The position numbers were made by a program, and so were the translations under genes. This document shows, one piece after another, positions 27,910-41,571 of a stretch of 64,000 nt of DNA (its first letter is position 1; each line of letters starts with the position of its first letter). Source of the DNA: Niebla homalea. Its lineage: Eukaryota > Ascomycota > Lecanoromycetes > Lecanorales > Ramalinaceae. The stretch lies in NCBI GenBank assembly GCA_019925105.1, contig JAHGAU010000039.1:62001-126000 (forward strand). Reading direction: 5' to 3'. The notes beneath the pieces were generated by a model. The model was not told the origin of the DNA, made no database searches, and saw only the letters and a list, made by a program, of their open reading frames with translations.

Positions 27910-30900
27910 ATTATACGTTTAAATACTTAAATAACGTTTTCTTAATATTTAATTTAACCTATAAACGGTAATAAACTTATAATATAAAATATACCTATAA
28001 ACGATACCTATACGTAAGCTATATTATTAAAAAATCGATTTAATTAAACGTATAATATTACGGTTATAAATAAAGAAACTTACTTAATTATTTATATTCT
28101 TAAATTAAGAAAAAAGAACGTTTTATTAATGAAAATATATAAATTATTATTTCTTAGCCTTATTAAAAGCTATAAACGCCTATACGCCGGAAAGTTAAGT
28201 TAACGTTAAGTTAACAGAATTAAGACGTAAGGTTTTTAAGGTTAATCTATATATATAGAGTTTTAACTAAGGTTTAAATAAGAAATTCAAAACGTTAAAT
28301 AAATATTAAATATATTATAAAACTTTATTAAGTTTAAAGCCTTAAAAACCGTATTAAAATTAAGTTTTTTTAAGATTAATTAAAAATAAATTATTTAGAT
28401 TTAAATATATTATAACTTAAAATTATTCGCTTTAATTTAATTTTAAAAAGTAAATACGGGACGGAATAAGTAATTAACGGTTAAATTTCTTAAAATAAAA
28501 ATTAATCCTTAAAAAAGGGGGTTAAGAATTAATTATTAAATTCTTTAATAAATATTTAAACTTAAAATAAACCTATTTATTACGGATCGTAAAGATTAAA
28601 GTTCTTAAGTTAAAATAAAATAATTAAAATAAACTTAAATATTTTAATTATAAAGATTAAGAGTTTTTAAATAAAAAAAGGTAATAATCTTAAGGATATA
28701 TATATAGCGTTATAATATATTATAAAGTTTTATTTTAAAATTAACCGGAATAAAGAATACTTTAATTAATAAAGCCTTATATTACTTATTACCTTAAAGT
28801 ATATAATAATCCCGTATAAATATAGTATTTAAACCTTATTATTTAGTAATATTATTATATATAAAGTACCCTTTTTCTTTTTATATTTAAAGACTTAAAA
28901 AAGGAAGATTATTATAATTTAATTAATAAAGATTAAGTTAAAGATAAGGATTACTTATTACCGTAAACGTTAAAGTTATATAATAACTTTAATTTAAAAG
29001 TATTTAAGGAACCTTTAATTAACTTATTAAATACTATTATTTTTAAGTTAAATATAAATATTAAAAATTAAATACCATTATTTAATATAAGTTACCCTTT
29101 ACCCTTAAATAATAAGTCTTTAATATATTAAACGTTGTTAAACTTAGACTTAAATATTAATAATAATTATAATATAATTAATATCTTATTAATATTATCT
29201 TCCGTATATTTTATTAATAATAATAATTAAAAAAGACTTTATTATAAAGGGATTTCCTTTAAGCTTAATCCCTTTATTAATAAATTAACGGTAATAAATA
29301 TCGTAAAGTTAATAAATAAAAAATTAAATAACGATTAATAACTTTTAAAAGTTAAAAAAGAAAAATACCCTTAAGATATATATAACCTTAAAAAACCGTT
29401 ATAATATTAATATTAAATATTTAATTAATATTATAAAAAGCCCGGATATAATTTAAAAATAACTTAAGGATTAATATAAATTATAAGGGTTTAAGTTATA
29501 TATAGAATTTATATAAAAGTTTATAAGCTTATAAAAAACCCCGGATATAATAATTAATAAATATAATAGCCGTTATTAAGAAGTTTATATTAAGATTAAG
29601 GCGATTAATAGCTCTTTAATTATCCCGGATGATTTTATTATTTAAATATTCTTAAATAAATTAAAGAAGTTATAATAAACGTAATATTTAATACTTACTT
29701 AAACGGCTATATAATAAGGCCCGGGTACTTTTAAATTTTACGATATTATATAAAAACCCGTAATAAAAAGGTTTAGGCAGTTATCCAGTAATTAAACGTT
29801 TCAATATAGGTTTATAAGGATATATTAAAGGGTTATAATAAAAAAACCTTTAATAAAACTTAAGAAAGGCTTATTTATTAATATTATACTTTAGAAAAAA
29901 CGTAATAATAAGTATAGTAAGGATAAATATTAAGATTTTTACTTTAAAAAAAAAGCCTATAAAGTTCCGTATTAAGAAGCCTAAAATTATTAAAGAAATT
30001 ATTATATTTATAAACCTTTTAATAATAAATTCTTACTTATTAATATATATATAATAATTAACAATAATAATATTAATTACTTTAATAAACTTATAGAAAT
30101 TAATAATCCTCGATAATAATTATAGTTAATATATTTTTTATAAGAAAAAATTCTTTTAAAAGGAATTAAAACCTTATTAATCCTCGTTTTTAAAACCCGG
30201 GTTAATAAAAATAAGCTATATAAAAGGTATAAATACTATTTATATAATATATAAAGTAAATAATAAGCCTATTAAGGTAAAATTTACGGATATAATATAT
30301 TCCCCGGTAAATTTGGTTAATTTTATATTTAAGATGTAATTTCTAAATTATAAGGTTTAACTTAATATAACGCGGACGGTTTAAACGGTAATATATGGTT
30401 AAAAAAAGCTTACTTATAATAAATAAAACGGCCTATTTATAATTAATTTATAGGAACTTACCCTTATTATAACGGTATTTAACGTATTTTCGGCTATACT
30501 TACTTCTTAATATATACGTATAAGCTACCTCGGAGCTTAAAAATTATTCTAATTAATAAACGTATTAATTAAAATGGATTTTAAATATAAATATTATAAT
30601 AATAATAAAACCGAAAACGCTTATTATATATATTATATTACCGGACGGTTATACTTTTAATTATAAAAGGGATACCTTAAACCTATAAAAAACCCGTTAA
30701 AGCTTATTTATATAGACTTTTTAAGGATAATTAATCCTTAAAGGTATAACGGAATAACGTATTATATTACCTTTTACGATAATAAAATTATAATATTAAA
30801 GGTTTATTTATTAATATATAAATTAAACGTAATTTAACGGTTTAAGGAGTTTAAAATTAAGTATAAATAACCCCCGGATTAAAAGATTAAACGCTTTTAA

Positions 30901-33345
30901 GTTAACGGTAAAGGTAAATATACGTTTAAGGCCTTTTTAAATTATTTAAAATAATATAAGATCATCTTTAAAATAATAATATATAAAAGTTTTAAATAAA
31001 ATTTAATTAATAAGAAAATTAACCGGAAGATTAATAAGAAGATTAAAGCTATACGGATAATAAAAAATATATTTAAAAACTTTTAACCGGAATTAATTTA
31101 AATAATAAATTATATAATTATATAAATATTATATATATAACTTAAAAAGGTAATATTATATTAAGCTTAATATAATAAAAAACCAGACGTATCCTATATA
31201 TAAACCTTAAAGTTAATTATATATATAAGAATTATAAGTTACCGGATTAAACTTAATAATAAATCGGAACTATATATCTTAATAGGTTTTAATAAAGGGA
31301 TTAATAAATACTTTAAAATAATTAATTTATAAATAAAACGGTTTAACCTTATAATAAAGAACGTATACAACGTATATATCGAAAAAAGATAGGTAATATC
31401 GTTAAATAATTTAGATTGTAAGGAGCTTATTAATTAAATTTAAGAACTTAAAAAGTAAAAAGGTTTTAATAAAACCTTAATTTAAAGGAGAAGTTTAAGA
31501 ATTACGGTTTAATTAAAACGGATATTATTAATATAGGCTTTACCTTTATTAAGTAACCTATACGTCCGGCTATAGTCCTTACTTAATAAATAATTTTACC
31601 GGACCCTTTAAGTTTAATAATTAAAAACTTAAAGATTAATTATAATTAAGGATAAAGTTAATAAATTAAAAACTTAATTAAAAATAACTTTAGCCTTATA
31701 TTTCCGGATAAACTATATAATATATTATTAAATTTACTCTTTTTCTTAACTTTATTAACTTAAGATAAGGATAAACCGTAATATCTTTTAACCTTAATAT
31801 TTTTTAAAATAACCCCGGAACTTATTAAGCTTAAAACCTATAAAAAAGCTATAATAAATAAGTATACTTAAATAAATTAAGAGTTAACGGAAGGTAATAA
31901 ATATAGTTCCTTTAAAGAAAATAATATTTAAATCTTAATTACGTAAAGTTAAATCCCCGCCGGCGTAATAATATTATAAAGACGGTAAGTTTATACCCTT
32001 AAATATAAAGTTAATAATAATATAATTTATTATAAAGCCCGGTAAATAATACGTAATTTTAAATAACGTAAAAGTATTAATTATAATAAAACGTTTACCT
32101 TAATAATAAAATTTATAAACTATAAGGTTCTTTTTACTTTTATAGCGGTTAATAATTAAGATTTAAAGTAAATAGACGTTAAAATAACGTTTTTTTTATA
32201 ATTTTATCGAGGAAAAAATATACGTAAAATAATTAAAAGGATAAAAAAAGATTAATAAAAATAATAAAAAGCTTTGTTATAAGCTTAAGAAAAACCTATA
32301 TAAATTAAAGTAATTACCGTGGTTATAATATAATTATTTCTGGGAATTTATAGCTATATAAGGTTTTAAACTTATTTATACGGATTATTACGTATTCCTT
32401 TATCTTAAAATTAATACGATTATAACTATATATATTAATAACGTTTTAATAATTAATCCGTTTAAGTAAAGGATTTATAACTTAAAGGCTATACTTAATT
32501 AAGAATTCCGTATATTTAATTTAGGTTTAATAAACTATTACTTAAATATTATTATTACTTAAGATCGATAAAATTAAATAATCCGTCTTAATTAAAAAGT
32601 TTATATTAAAATGGTAATATAAGATTATAGTTAATAAGAAGTTTACCCGATATATATATTTATATAAATTAATTTTAAACCGGAATTATTATTTAAAAGT
32701 TATTAAATAAAGCCGGAATTTAAATAATAATATTAATTGGTTATAAACTTATTAATATATATTATATTAAATATATAACCGGATATAACTTATACGGTAA
32801 TAATTATTAACCGGTATTCCGTAAATCTATTTTATTAATATTAATTATATATAAGGTAAATTATACGTTATTTACGGATTATTATATACTTTTAATTAAT
32901 ATATAAGCGTAAGCTTAAGGCTCTTAATAAATATATTAACTCCGATTTTACGGCCGATTTTACCCGTAGGTTAACTTTAGGTTACCTTTTTAACGTAAGG
33001 AATATACCGATTTATTGGTCTTTAAAAAAATAATTAACCGTAACGTTATTTACTTATAAAGTTAAGTATACGGGATAAACGTAAATTATTAAAGAAATTA
33101 TTTAATTAAAGGATTTATTAAAGTAAATATAACTTAATAAATCTAAATATATACTTATTATTACGATCTATAATAATAATTAAGGGGCTATCGTACTAAT
33201 TAAAAACACGATATATTACGTAAGGATAAAGTATATAAACATTTAACTATATTAACTACGGGAATAACTTAAGGTTAATATTATTAATCTCGAGTATATT
33301 TATATTACGGAATAGGTAATTAACGGGTTAATAAAGGCCTTATTT
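27910..33345 (+). pseudogene. 162-bp-LTR copia gag-pol remnant
   Basis: Integrase core near 30690-30830 reads KLIYIDFLRIINP and then NGITYYITFYDNK, the copia DxxG...F.DD pattern. RT near 32130-32470 reads QIDVKITFFYNFIEEKIYVK, CYKLKKNLYKLKQLPW and TIYINNVLIINPF. RNase H near 33170-33340 reads QGAIVLIKNTIYYVRIKYIN, matching the copia 'ENxGAIxLAKNPxxHxRTKHI' motif. Catalytic Asp pairs are Asn through RIP. The frame ends at the copia A LTR. Confidence 0.87.
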
Positions 33346-33497
33346 TGTTGAAAGTACTCACATCAGTTACCCGGCACTCGGGTAGATTAGATATGATCCG
33401 AAGCTAGACCCGATTGGGGTAGCCGGGATTTAAAAGTACTTAATCGCACTTCTATATATAGGAGATAATCAAGTAACTTATATTTTACATTTTAAGA
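33346..33497 (+). repeat. 5' LTR of copia A
   Basis: 152 bp, TGTTGAAAGTACTCACATCA...TTTTAAGA, aligning in reverse complement to 47797-47948 and 41411-41562. The 3' end is set by the adjoining primer site and by the target duplication of copia B. Confidence 0.88.
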
Positions 33498-33510
33498 GGT
33501 TATAAGCCCG
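33498..33510 (+). promoter_or_regulatory. Primer-binding site of copia A (half initiator tRNA-Met type)
   Basis: GGTTATAAGCCCG, differing by one G-to-A from the complement of the initiator tRNA-Met anticodon stem-loop, immediately after the LTR. Confidence 0.75.
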
Positions 33511-33975
33511 GTTTCGCAATGGCGATACCCTATAAGGATACCTTTTCTTTATTTAATTTTATAATTATAATATAGAGATCTTACCGTATAAAATATATTT
33601 AAAAGATGGAAGTATTTTACTTAAGAATATTATTAAACTATAATCTAAAGCCAGTTAATAACTTAATAATCTAAAATTCTATAAGGATAAAATGCCTTAA
33701 CCTTATTACTGCCGGGGTATACGTATTTATTAATTAAAAAATATAAATACTTATTTCTTACGTAATTTTATAAATTAATTATACGCCGGTATTTATACGC
33801 CGGAAACCGGCTACATATAAAGGCTTCGGCTCTATAATATAAAGCGTTAAACAGAGTTTTAATAAAAATCTTAATTAAGAAATTTTAATTATAATTAAAT
33901 TCTCTAAAGTTTAAACCCTTAAAAACCTTATAATTATAATAAGAAATTTTTACCCGATTTAAACTTTCTTTATAA

Positions 33976-34459
33976 ATATTAACGGGGGGACGGCTCAAGG
34001 GTCGCCGCTTCTGGCTGGTCCGGACGCCGCTTTTGACAGCCTTTTGGCCGGGTCGTTCCTGGCGAGTCCTTCCACCCTGGTCCCTAGTCCTTAGCAATAA
34101 CCCTACTAGCCCGACGTACAGCTCTCGCCCTTTGTATTCCTGTAATCAATATAATTATCGAAAAGCGTATTGTTACGGTTGGCGTTATACTTCAGTCATA
34201 TAACTCCCTTTTTATTATGCAAGCCTACTTTACTTATACTATGGACCGCCTCTTTTCCTTCGATTAATTAAGCCCAGATCTGGGCTCTTTACGGCCCTGC
34301 TTAAAACCGGCTCCCCCCCTTCTTCTTCCTGCTCCCTCGTTTCACAGCCCAGCATTACCCTCCCCATAGTTTTTATTGCTATTTTCCCTCCTTTATTTTC
34401 GATTATTTACCCTTATTAACTTCGCTTTCCTACCCTCCTCTTTATTACTTATTATTTAT
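33976..34459. other. RIP-spared, GC-richer lead segment upstream of the DUF3435 gene
   Basis: About 480 bp with normal CA/TG content (for example GGCTCAAGGGTCGCCGC near 33992 and CACAGCCCAGCATTACC near 34340) between two heavily RIPed regions. It sits between the apparent insertion edge and the start of recombinase-like coding, where a captain's 5' terminal region and promoter would be. A 70-codon minus-strand open stretch (33885-34097) crosses the boundary into the copia leader and is not a gene. Pyrimidine-rich runs occur at 34310-34340. Confidence 0.6.
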
Positions 34460-36388
34460 ATTACTTAACGTTATAACTACCGAAAGATATATAAAGTATA
34501 TTATAAGATAATTAATAGAATACTATAAATAAATAAAGGTTAAACTAAATATCTTAACCCTTATCTAATATATTATAAAGTAAATAATAAGGATTTATAA
34601 AGCTAAATTAAAAGCTTATAATATAAATAAAAAGGTTTCCTTTACTCCGTTAAGTAAATTAAATAAATTTAATTAACGTCCTTAAATATTATAAATTCAT
34701 AAAGAAAAATCTTTTTATTACCTTTAAAGGTATTTTAATTAACGTTTTTTACGTTTTTTTCAATTAGTTTTTCTCCGTTTAAAAGGATACGTTAAGTACG
34801 GTTAATACCCTATAAATATATAAAAACGTTTTTTATTTAATACGGAAAAAAGAAACGGGTTATTAAATAATTAATCCGCTCATAAAGAACTAGATATACG
34901 GAGTATATCGATCGGCGTTATAATATTAAGTTCTTTATTAACCGGTTATAAGTATAATAATAGCTTATTATTAAATATAATTTATATATAGAGAAAAGGA
35001 AAAAGTTAATTATATATACGGAGGATAAGTTTAAACTCCTTAAAATCTTATTCCTTTCCTTAAAGGTAATATTTAATTATAAACGGTATTATATATAATT
35101 AACTTTAATTATATAATTAATTAAAATTACGGGAAACCAGCCTATTACTTTCCTTACGGTTTATTATAAATATATTAGAATTATTTTATTTATAGATTCT
35201 AACGGAAGAGAACGGCCGTAAATAATATTAAAAATCGTATATTAATATATTAAGGGTTATCTTAATAATAAAAACGCGTTAATAATCCTTATTATACTTA
35301 ATACCCCGTTCCGTTATAATTCTATATAATAACTTATAACCGTAATAAGAATAAATTTAATATTCCCGATATACCGAATAAATTATATTTATTACTTTAT
35401 CTTTATATTACGATATTAATTTTAATCTTTATTAATTAAGCTTTTACCGCCTTTAAATTAATATTAATAAATTAACTATTCCGTCTTTATATTCCTTTAA
35501 AATAGAAATAATTGGAACTTCCGTTTAAAGAAAAGGTATAAAGGGTGCCTATATTTTACCGGTATAAAAGTATAATTTATAAAATATGAATATTAAAGAT
35601 AAAAGCTTTAATTAATATTATTTTCCGCCCATAAATAATCAGCTTAAATAACGTTATTAATATAAAGTTACCGATTAACCTATATACTTTTTAATATAAT
35701 AACGGGGAAGCTTTAAATAATAATAATAAATAGTATATAAATCTCCTATTTAAGAAGTTTATTAATTAATATATAAGCTTTATTATTAAATCGTAATAAA
35801 ACTTAATCTTATAATATTATAATTTTATTATCTTGTAAAAAAATTATATTTTAAGATATATACTTAATATTTAAGTTATTTACCGCGGCTTAAAGTTTTA
35901 AATTATATTAATACGAGTTATTAATAAAATAAGTTAGATAATTAACCCTTAACGTTTTAAATAACTTATAATTATTTAACGAATAAAGGTTTAATAATAC
36001 CTAAAAATAAAATTATTATACCGGAAACTATAATTGTTATAGAAAATTTTTTAAAATTAAAAGAAATTTATCGTTAATATAAAGGGAACGTCCTTTTATT
36101 ATAAATATTAAAACGCTTATTAAACTTATCGTAAAGTTTAATAACGATATAAAAGGGTATTCTTAAAAGAAGTTTAAGTAAAATATAAAATAAAATAGTT
36201 AATAATTAATATTTAACGGTAATTAAAAGGATTATTTATATTAAAAAAGGAAAAAAGGAAGGTAGAAGACTATATCTTTATTAAATAAGTCCGCGTAATT
36301 AATACCTTCTTTATTTTTATTACCGATTCTCCCAAAAAAGAGCGTTTATAATAAATAGTAATTATTAATATATTAATTACCCTATATT
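34460..36388 (+). pseudogene. DUF3435 tyrosine-recombinase ('captain'-type) remnant, first part
   Basis: Plus-strand frame segments match the DUF3435 family of fungal tyrosine recombinases. Near 35670-35730 there is NLYTFQYNNGEALNNN-like sequence where the family has its RRGxxNxL motif. Near 35880-35920 LNIQVIYRGLKFQI corresponds to the 'DVQAIYRGLxP' segment. From about 35940 to 36240 a long helical region ends KEVQVKYKIK, then INIQRQLKGLF, matching the family's 'DIQRQLxG'. (Q is written where the sequence has RIPed TAA.) The gene is interrupted at TTACCCTATATT by LINE-2 and continues at 48708. I could not place the catalytic residues or the start codon. RIP implies other copies existed in the genome. 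Confidence 0.72.
36377..36388. repeat. LINE-2 target-site duplication TTACCCTATATT, left copy
   Basis: Twelve bases repeated exactly at 48708-48719 on the other side of LINE-2. The exact duplicate length is uncertain by a few bases because the tail itself starts with similar sequence. Confidence 0.8.
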
Positions 36389-36410
36389 GATTGATTGATT
36401 CATTGATTTA
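36389..36410 (-). repeat. LINE-2 3' tail of TCAA/TGAA repeats
   Basis: On the minus strand this reads TAAATCAATGAATCAATCAA, the same tail as LINE-1 with one variant unit. The sequence just upstream (CGCCGGAATTAACCTAGC on the minus strand) matches LINE-1 at about 13137. Confidence 0.8.
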
Positions 36411-39400
36411 TATTACGGATCTAGCTAGGTTAATTCCGGCGTTCTTTAATACTCGGTTATTTAACCTTATTAATAACCGTAAAAACCCGATATTTATTAT
36501 ATCGGGAATAAAAACCGGTATTTACTTAACCTTTACTCTTATCTTAAAGGTTAAGAGTATTTATGGCCGTTTAAAAAGTAGGAATTTATTTATACGTTTT
36601 TTTTAAGAAAACCTATAATATTACGATTAAATCTATTTAAGGGTTACCTTTAAACTTATTGTTTTTCCGTTACCTTACGGGTCTATTTAATATTAAAATT
36701 TTAAAATCTTAAATATATTATTAAATATCCTTATTAATACATATATTATTATTATTTTATTTATATAACTTTACCGATTAATATAATATTGCTTTTTATA
36801 CCGCTCCGATATTTATAGCCCCTTTAGCCTTTTTTTAAGTATAGTTTTCCCGCTATTACTTTTTACTTTTAAATCGGTAATAAGGTTTCTTAATTAAATC
36901 TTTAATTATTTTATTTATTTCCTTAATTAAGCTAAATTATAATAATAAGCCCGTAATTATTATAAATTTAATAATTATTTTAATATCCTTTTTATTAATA
37001 AGTATTTAACGATAATTATTAATCCTTACTTTTTAATTAACCTTAATCTAAACTCCTTAAATAGTAAATAAGAAATTAATATATATATAACGTTTTACTT
37101 CCGTTATTTATATTCATAATTAACGTTAATCCGGTTATTAATATATATAATAAAAAAGAAATAAATTAAGCTGTTTTTATTTATTTAAAATTAAATTATT
37201 AATATACTATTATTTTTCCTTATAATCCTATAACGTTAAAGATATTTATTAATAACCTTATTATTATTTAAAGCCGGATATTATTATTTTTAAAGGATTA
37301 ATTCTTTATATTTATATTAACGTTCTGTTTATTTCCTTATAGTTTATAAAGTAATCGCCGTTAATTTTATTTTTACGGCCTTTTTTTCCTCCGCCGTTTT
37401 TACTTTAAGTAAAAGTCCATATACTTTTATGTTAATTTCTTAAACGTAAGTTAAATTAATTTCTTTCTTAATTTACTTTAATTTAATTTTTATAAAAAAA
37501 AGTAAATACCGTTTTTCTACGCCTTTTTATCCGAGGCCTTTTATAATTCTAATAAATACGTTCGTTTTTTATTAACGTAATTAAGTTTATATTTTTTTTA
37601 AGTTTTATTTAAGTAATTATTTAATTAAGGATTAACTTTATTAATAATATAAAAACCTTAAATTCCAGTATCGGGATAGGAATTACTTTATATACTTTAT
37701 TTATTATTCTTAAATATTGGTTTTAAACCTTTTATAATGATTAAACGGGTTCTTTTTTATATTTAAGCGTATTTTTAAATATATATTAAATAGTTACCAC
37801 GTATATTAACGTAAGCTTTATAATTATTTAATAAATGGTTTTAATCTTTTATAAGGTAACTTTTTACGTTAATACCGTAAAATAAATAAAACTTTTTTTA
37901 TATAAAATTATTTTCTTTTAAACCTTTCTTATATAGTCTTTTTAATCTAATTTCTTATTAATTTAAAAGTTAAATATTTTAATATTAATTTCCGGTTTTA
38001 CCGTTATATTATTTAAATTTACTATAATTATTATATTATATAGCTTTAAGCTTTTTATTATATAAATAAGCTTATACTTATATAAGGTAAATTAAGCTTT
38101 ATATATCTTTACTTATCGTAAATAAACTTTATAAGCTTATTTTAACTTTAAATAACTTATATAAATAAACGTATTATAGGCTAAAAAATAAATATTATTA
38201 ATAAAGTCCTTTACTTAAACTTTTTATTTTAATTTTATTAAGTTTTTAATAAGTAAACCGTTAAAAAATAAGAATAAAACCGGGGAGATAAATAACCTTT
38301 AAGGAATCTTTATTATTATAAACTTTATTATATTTATTTTTTATTTTAAATTAATTAATATCGTTTAATTACTTAAGAAACTCTCCGTTTAATTTATAAG
38401 GAAAAATAAGATCCCCTTTTTCTATAAATTATATAATAATCTTTAATAGTTTACTTTATTAAATGCCTTTATAATATTTAAAGAAAAAAAATTTATAATA
38501 TATTTTTTTTATAGCTTTATACCGTATATACGTTATTAATTAAGCCTTTAAAAACCGTTTCCGTTAATTATTTTCTTTTTATTTTTATTTATTAATTAAA
38601 AAATAACTTATATTTTTTTACGTAATTATTTAAGATCTTCATAATTACCGTCTTTAAAACCTTTTTTAACGTATAAAAAAGTATTATAATTTTATATAAT
38701 TTTACCTTTAAGTAATTTAACTTAACCGGCTTTTTAAAAATAATCGTTTTAACCTCCTTAAATTTATAAAGGTAATATCCTATATTAAGGTAAGCTTAAA
38801 ATAAGTAAACAAAAACCTTTTTAAATAATAACGTTATTATAGATAAAAATTTATTTAATATACTATTAAGTTTAAGGGTTTTATCCTTCTTTAATTTATT
38901 AATTACCTTAATTACTATCTTTTAAGTTATTATTTTATCTATTATTATTAATTTAAAATATATAGTACCGTCGATATTTATTAAATTAACTTCCGGTAAC
39001 AGGGGAAAAAATACCCTTTTAAGAACCTTAATTTTATTATTAAAAATGTTTATTACCGTACCGTTTAGTCTTTTTAAGGGTAAAAACTTAAAGATAAATT
39101 TAAGTCTTTTATTCTATTCTTTACCGTATTTTATTAGCTTCTAAATATTATAAAAAGAGACCGCCAAATTATATATTATAGCCCGGAAGTACGTCTATTT
39201 AACCTTCCGGATAATTTTTTCCTTTTTTTTAAGCTTCCTTTAACTATTAAAGCGTCTCCCGGTTTTTATATTTAATAATTTACTTTATAAGTACTTTTAT
39301 TTTTATAATTACTTTTATATATTTCTTATTTTAATAAGTTTTAATTTTCTTAAATAACTTTATTATTAAAATTATTACGTTAATTACTTTATTTAAAGCC

Positions 39401-40850
39401 TTTATTATCCGCTTTATAAAATAATCGATCTATTCCTTATTATTGAACTAAGGGAGCTCCGTTAATTAAAATATTATTTTTACCGCTTTTATAAATACCT
39501 TAACTTCCTTAACCGTCTTTTACGCTTATTTAAACGGTAAAAATAAAGTTACGTTAACGGATTAATTTAAAGTCGTTTATATTAAAACGTAATTTAAACC
39601 GTATTTTAAGTCCTTTTAAGGTCTATATATTATAATTAAGTTAATAATACCTTTTAAGTTAAATATTAAATTAATTATAATTTTAAGTTTATGGCTTTTT
39701 TATATAATAGCCTTTTTTAGCGTTAATAACGTAAAATTAAGTTATATAATAATTATTAATAACTCCTTAAATTCAGTATAATTAATTATATAACCCTCTT
39801 CGTTTTATTAAATATAATAAAGATTAAAATCCCTTATTAAGAAATACTTATTAAATATAATTATAATATCCTTAAGTAACGGGATCGTAAAGGGTTTTTT
39901 CTTATTAACCGGTAATAAATTATACGTATTATAAATATTTAAGTTACCTTTAATATACCCTTTATATATAATCCGGAGCGTATATAAATTCTTTTTATAA
40001 TAAATAATATCTTAACTATTTATATTTAACTTTTTATTAATAAAGAAGTACGTCTATATTATCTTATTACCTTTAAAGGTTAAATAAAAATCCTTTCCCG
40101 GGTTAATTAAAGAGTAAATATACGGATTATATAGCGGTTCTTATATCGTTATAATATTAATATCCTTTACTTCCTTAAATTTAAATATCGGTATTACGGC
40201 TTTAATTATTTCCTTATGTACGTTATATTATATTACCCTTAAAAGCGTAAATATATTAAATATTAACGTCCGTTAAATTCTTTTTATTAACTTTTATTTA
40301 TATAAATAATTTCTTTTTAAAATTAAGTATTATTTATCTTAATCTTTTTATTATAATATTAATCCCGGTTAAGTAATTAACCTTAAAAATTAATATTATT
40401 ATAAGCTTTTTCTTCTTTACGTTATTAATTACCGCGTTTTACCCTTCTCCGTTTAATAAACTCTATTTACGTCTTAAGATCGTTTTTAATTATTTTATTA
40501 ATTTAAATTTATATAAATTATAACGTTAAACTTTAACCGCTATTTTAATTTCTTTATATTAAGTTTCCTTCGCTTTTATTATATACTATAAGTTTTACGT
40601 TAAGTAATTATTATTATTATACGTTACGTATTTTAACGCGTCCTTCGTTAAGCCCTTTATTATTAAGTTAACGTATTTATACGTATTATACCCTTTAATA
40701 TATATCGCGTACTTATACTATTAAAGTACCTCGTAATAATATATCCGTACCCTTAATATTTAAAATATTAATAAATATCCACTGCCCGGTCTTAAAGTCT
40801 CGTTAATTTAAAGGATTTACCCTTTATTACCCCTTTATTAAGGATATCGT
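36411..40850 (-). pseudogene. LINE-2 ORF2 remnant: endonuclease, RT, C-terminal region and 3' UTR
   Basis: Minus strand. The endonuclease catalytic stretch near 39800-39845 reads LIRDFNLYYI (family DFNxHH). The RT entry motif INKLKKDKTLKLN is near 38868-38905, and DFINNIYFLAYNTF near 38170-38215 corresponds to the xxDD box with both Asp now Asn. Spacing of these motifs matches LINE-1. The last several hundred bases toward 36411 are the 3' region. Confidence 0.8.
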
Positions 40851-41410
40851 TATATATCCTTATTAATGTTACGTTTAAGATAACCATAAAGTATCTTTTT
40901 ATATAATTAAAGGCGTCTAATTTCTTTATTATAAAAAGGAAATTATAGTTAATAATCTTTAACTTAAAATAAAAAACCGTATTCTCTTTCTTTATTTACC
41001 TTAAAGTAATTTCCCCTTTTTCCTTTATAAATTTTATTAAGTATATCCCGTTTATTACGATAATAAAGGATTACCTTAATACCTTTACCGTCTTATACCC
41101 TTTCTTACCGGTTTATCCCTTTAATTTCTTTAACTTTTTCTTTACCTTTAATAAAGTTATATTAAGGAAAATATCCTTACTTTATAATTTATATACCGTA
41201 ATAATTTATTTTATTAATAATTCTCCCGTTACCTTAAACGCCTTTATTAATTATAACGGGTTTATTTTTACCGTTATACTTTTTTCCTTTTCGCCCGATA
41301 ATTATATAATTATTATCCTTATTTTTTTTAACGCCGTCGCCTTTTCTTCCGCCCTTATTTCCTTTATCGTTAACTTTAATGCTGCCTTTATAACTTTTAT
41401 TACTTAACTT
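40851..41410 (-). pseudogene. LINE-2 ORF1 remnant, C-terminal part
   Basis: Continuation of ORF1 left of copia B, ending near the ORF1/ORF2 junction. It is Lys/Glu-rich on the minus strand. Individual zinc-knuckle positions were not resolved here. Confidence 0.5.
41406..41410. repeat. Target-site duplication AACTT of copia B, left
   Basis: AACTT precedes the LTR at 41411 and is repeated at 47949-47953 after the LTR ending at 47948. This match sets the 152-bp LTR length. Confidence 0.88.
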
Positions 41411-41562
41411 TCTTAAAATATGAGGTGTAAGTTGCTTAATTATTCTCTATGTATAGAAGTGCGATTAAGTACTCCTGAATCCCGGTTACCTTAATCGGGT
41501 CTAGCTTCGGATTATATTTAATCTACCTGAATACCGGGTAATTAATATAAGTACTTTTAATA
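41411..41562 (-). repeat. 3' LTR of copia B
   Basis: 152 bp, TCTTAAAATATGAGGTGTAA...CTTTTAATA on the plus strand, aligning without gaps to 47797-47948. It retains several TG pairs lost in the other copy. Confidence 0.9.
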
Positions 41563-41571
41563 CTCCCCTTT
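41563..41571 (-). promoter_or_regulatory. Polypurine tract of copia B
   Basis: The minus strand reads AAAGGGGAG directly before the 3' LTR, the plus-strand primer position. Confidence 0.75.

Larger units (their letters stand above)
27734..33345 (+). mobile_element. Ty1/Copia, 162-bp-LTR family, 5' LTR through RNase H
   Basis: Plus-strand copia of a different family. It has a 5' LTR (27734-27895), a half-tRNA primer site, then gag (about 28000-29300), integrase (about 29700-31000), RT (about 31900-32660) and RNase H (about 32850-33345). It is cut by copia A at 33345, only a few codons before the expected end of RNase H, so only the 3' end and 3' LTR are missing. It lies inside the gag of copy 2; the predicted target duplication is GTTAT (27729-27733). 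Confidence 0.87.
33346..33975 (+). mobile_element. Ty1/Copia A, 152-bp-LTR family: LTR and leader only
   Basis: LTR, primer-binding site and leader of a plus-strand copia, matching the reverse complement of copia B at 47322-47948 up to AAACTTTCTTTATAA (33961-33975). There the homology stops abruptly and unrelated DNA begins. The rest of copia A is not in the window. It interrupts the RNase H of the 162-bp-LTR copia; the predicted target duplication is TATTT (33341-33345). Many CA and TG pairs survive in the LTR. Confidence 0.85.

Noticed and set aside
33885..34097. 70-codon minus-strand open frame, Arg-rich N-terminus
   Set aside because: It spans the junction between the copia A leader and the unrelated lead segment, so it cannot be an ancestral gene.
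36391..36606. 71-codon plus-strand open frame
   Set aside because: It is antisense to the 3' region of LINE-2 and starts inside the TCAA tail. No conserved motif.
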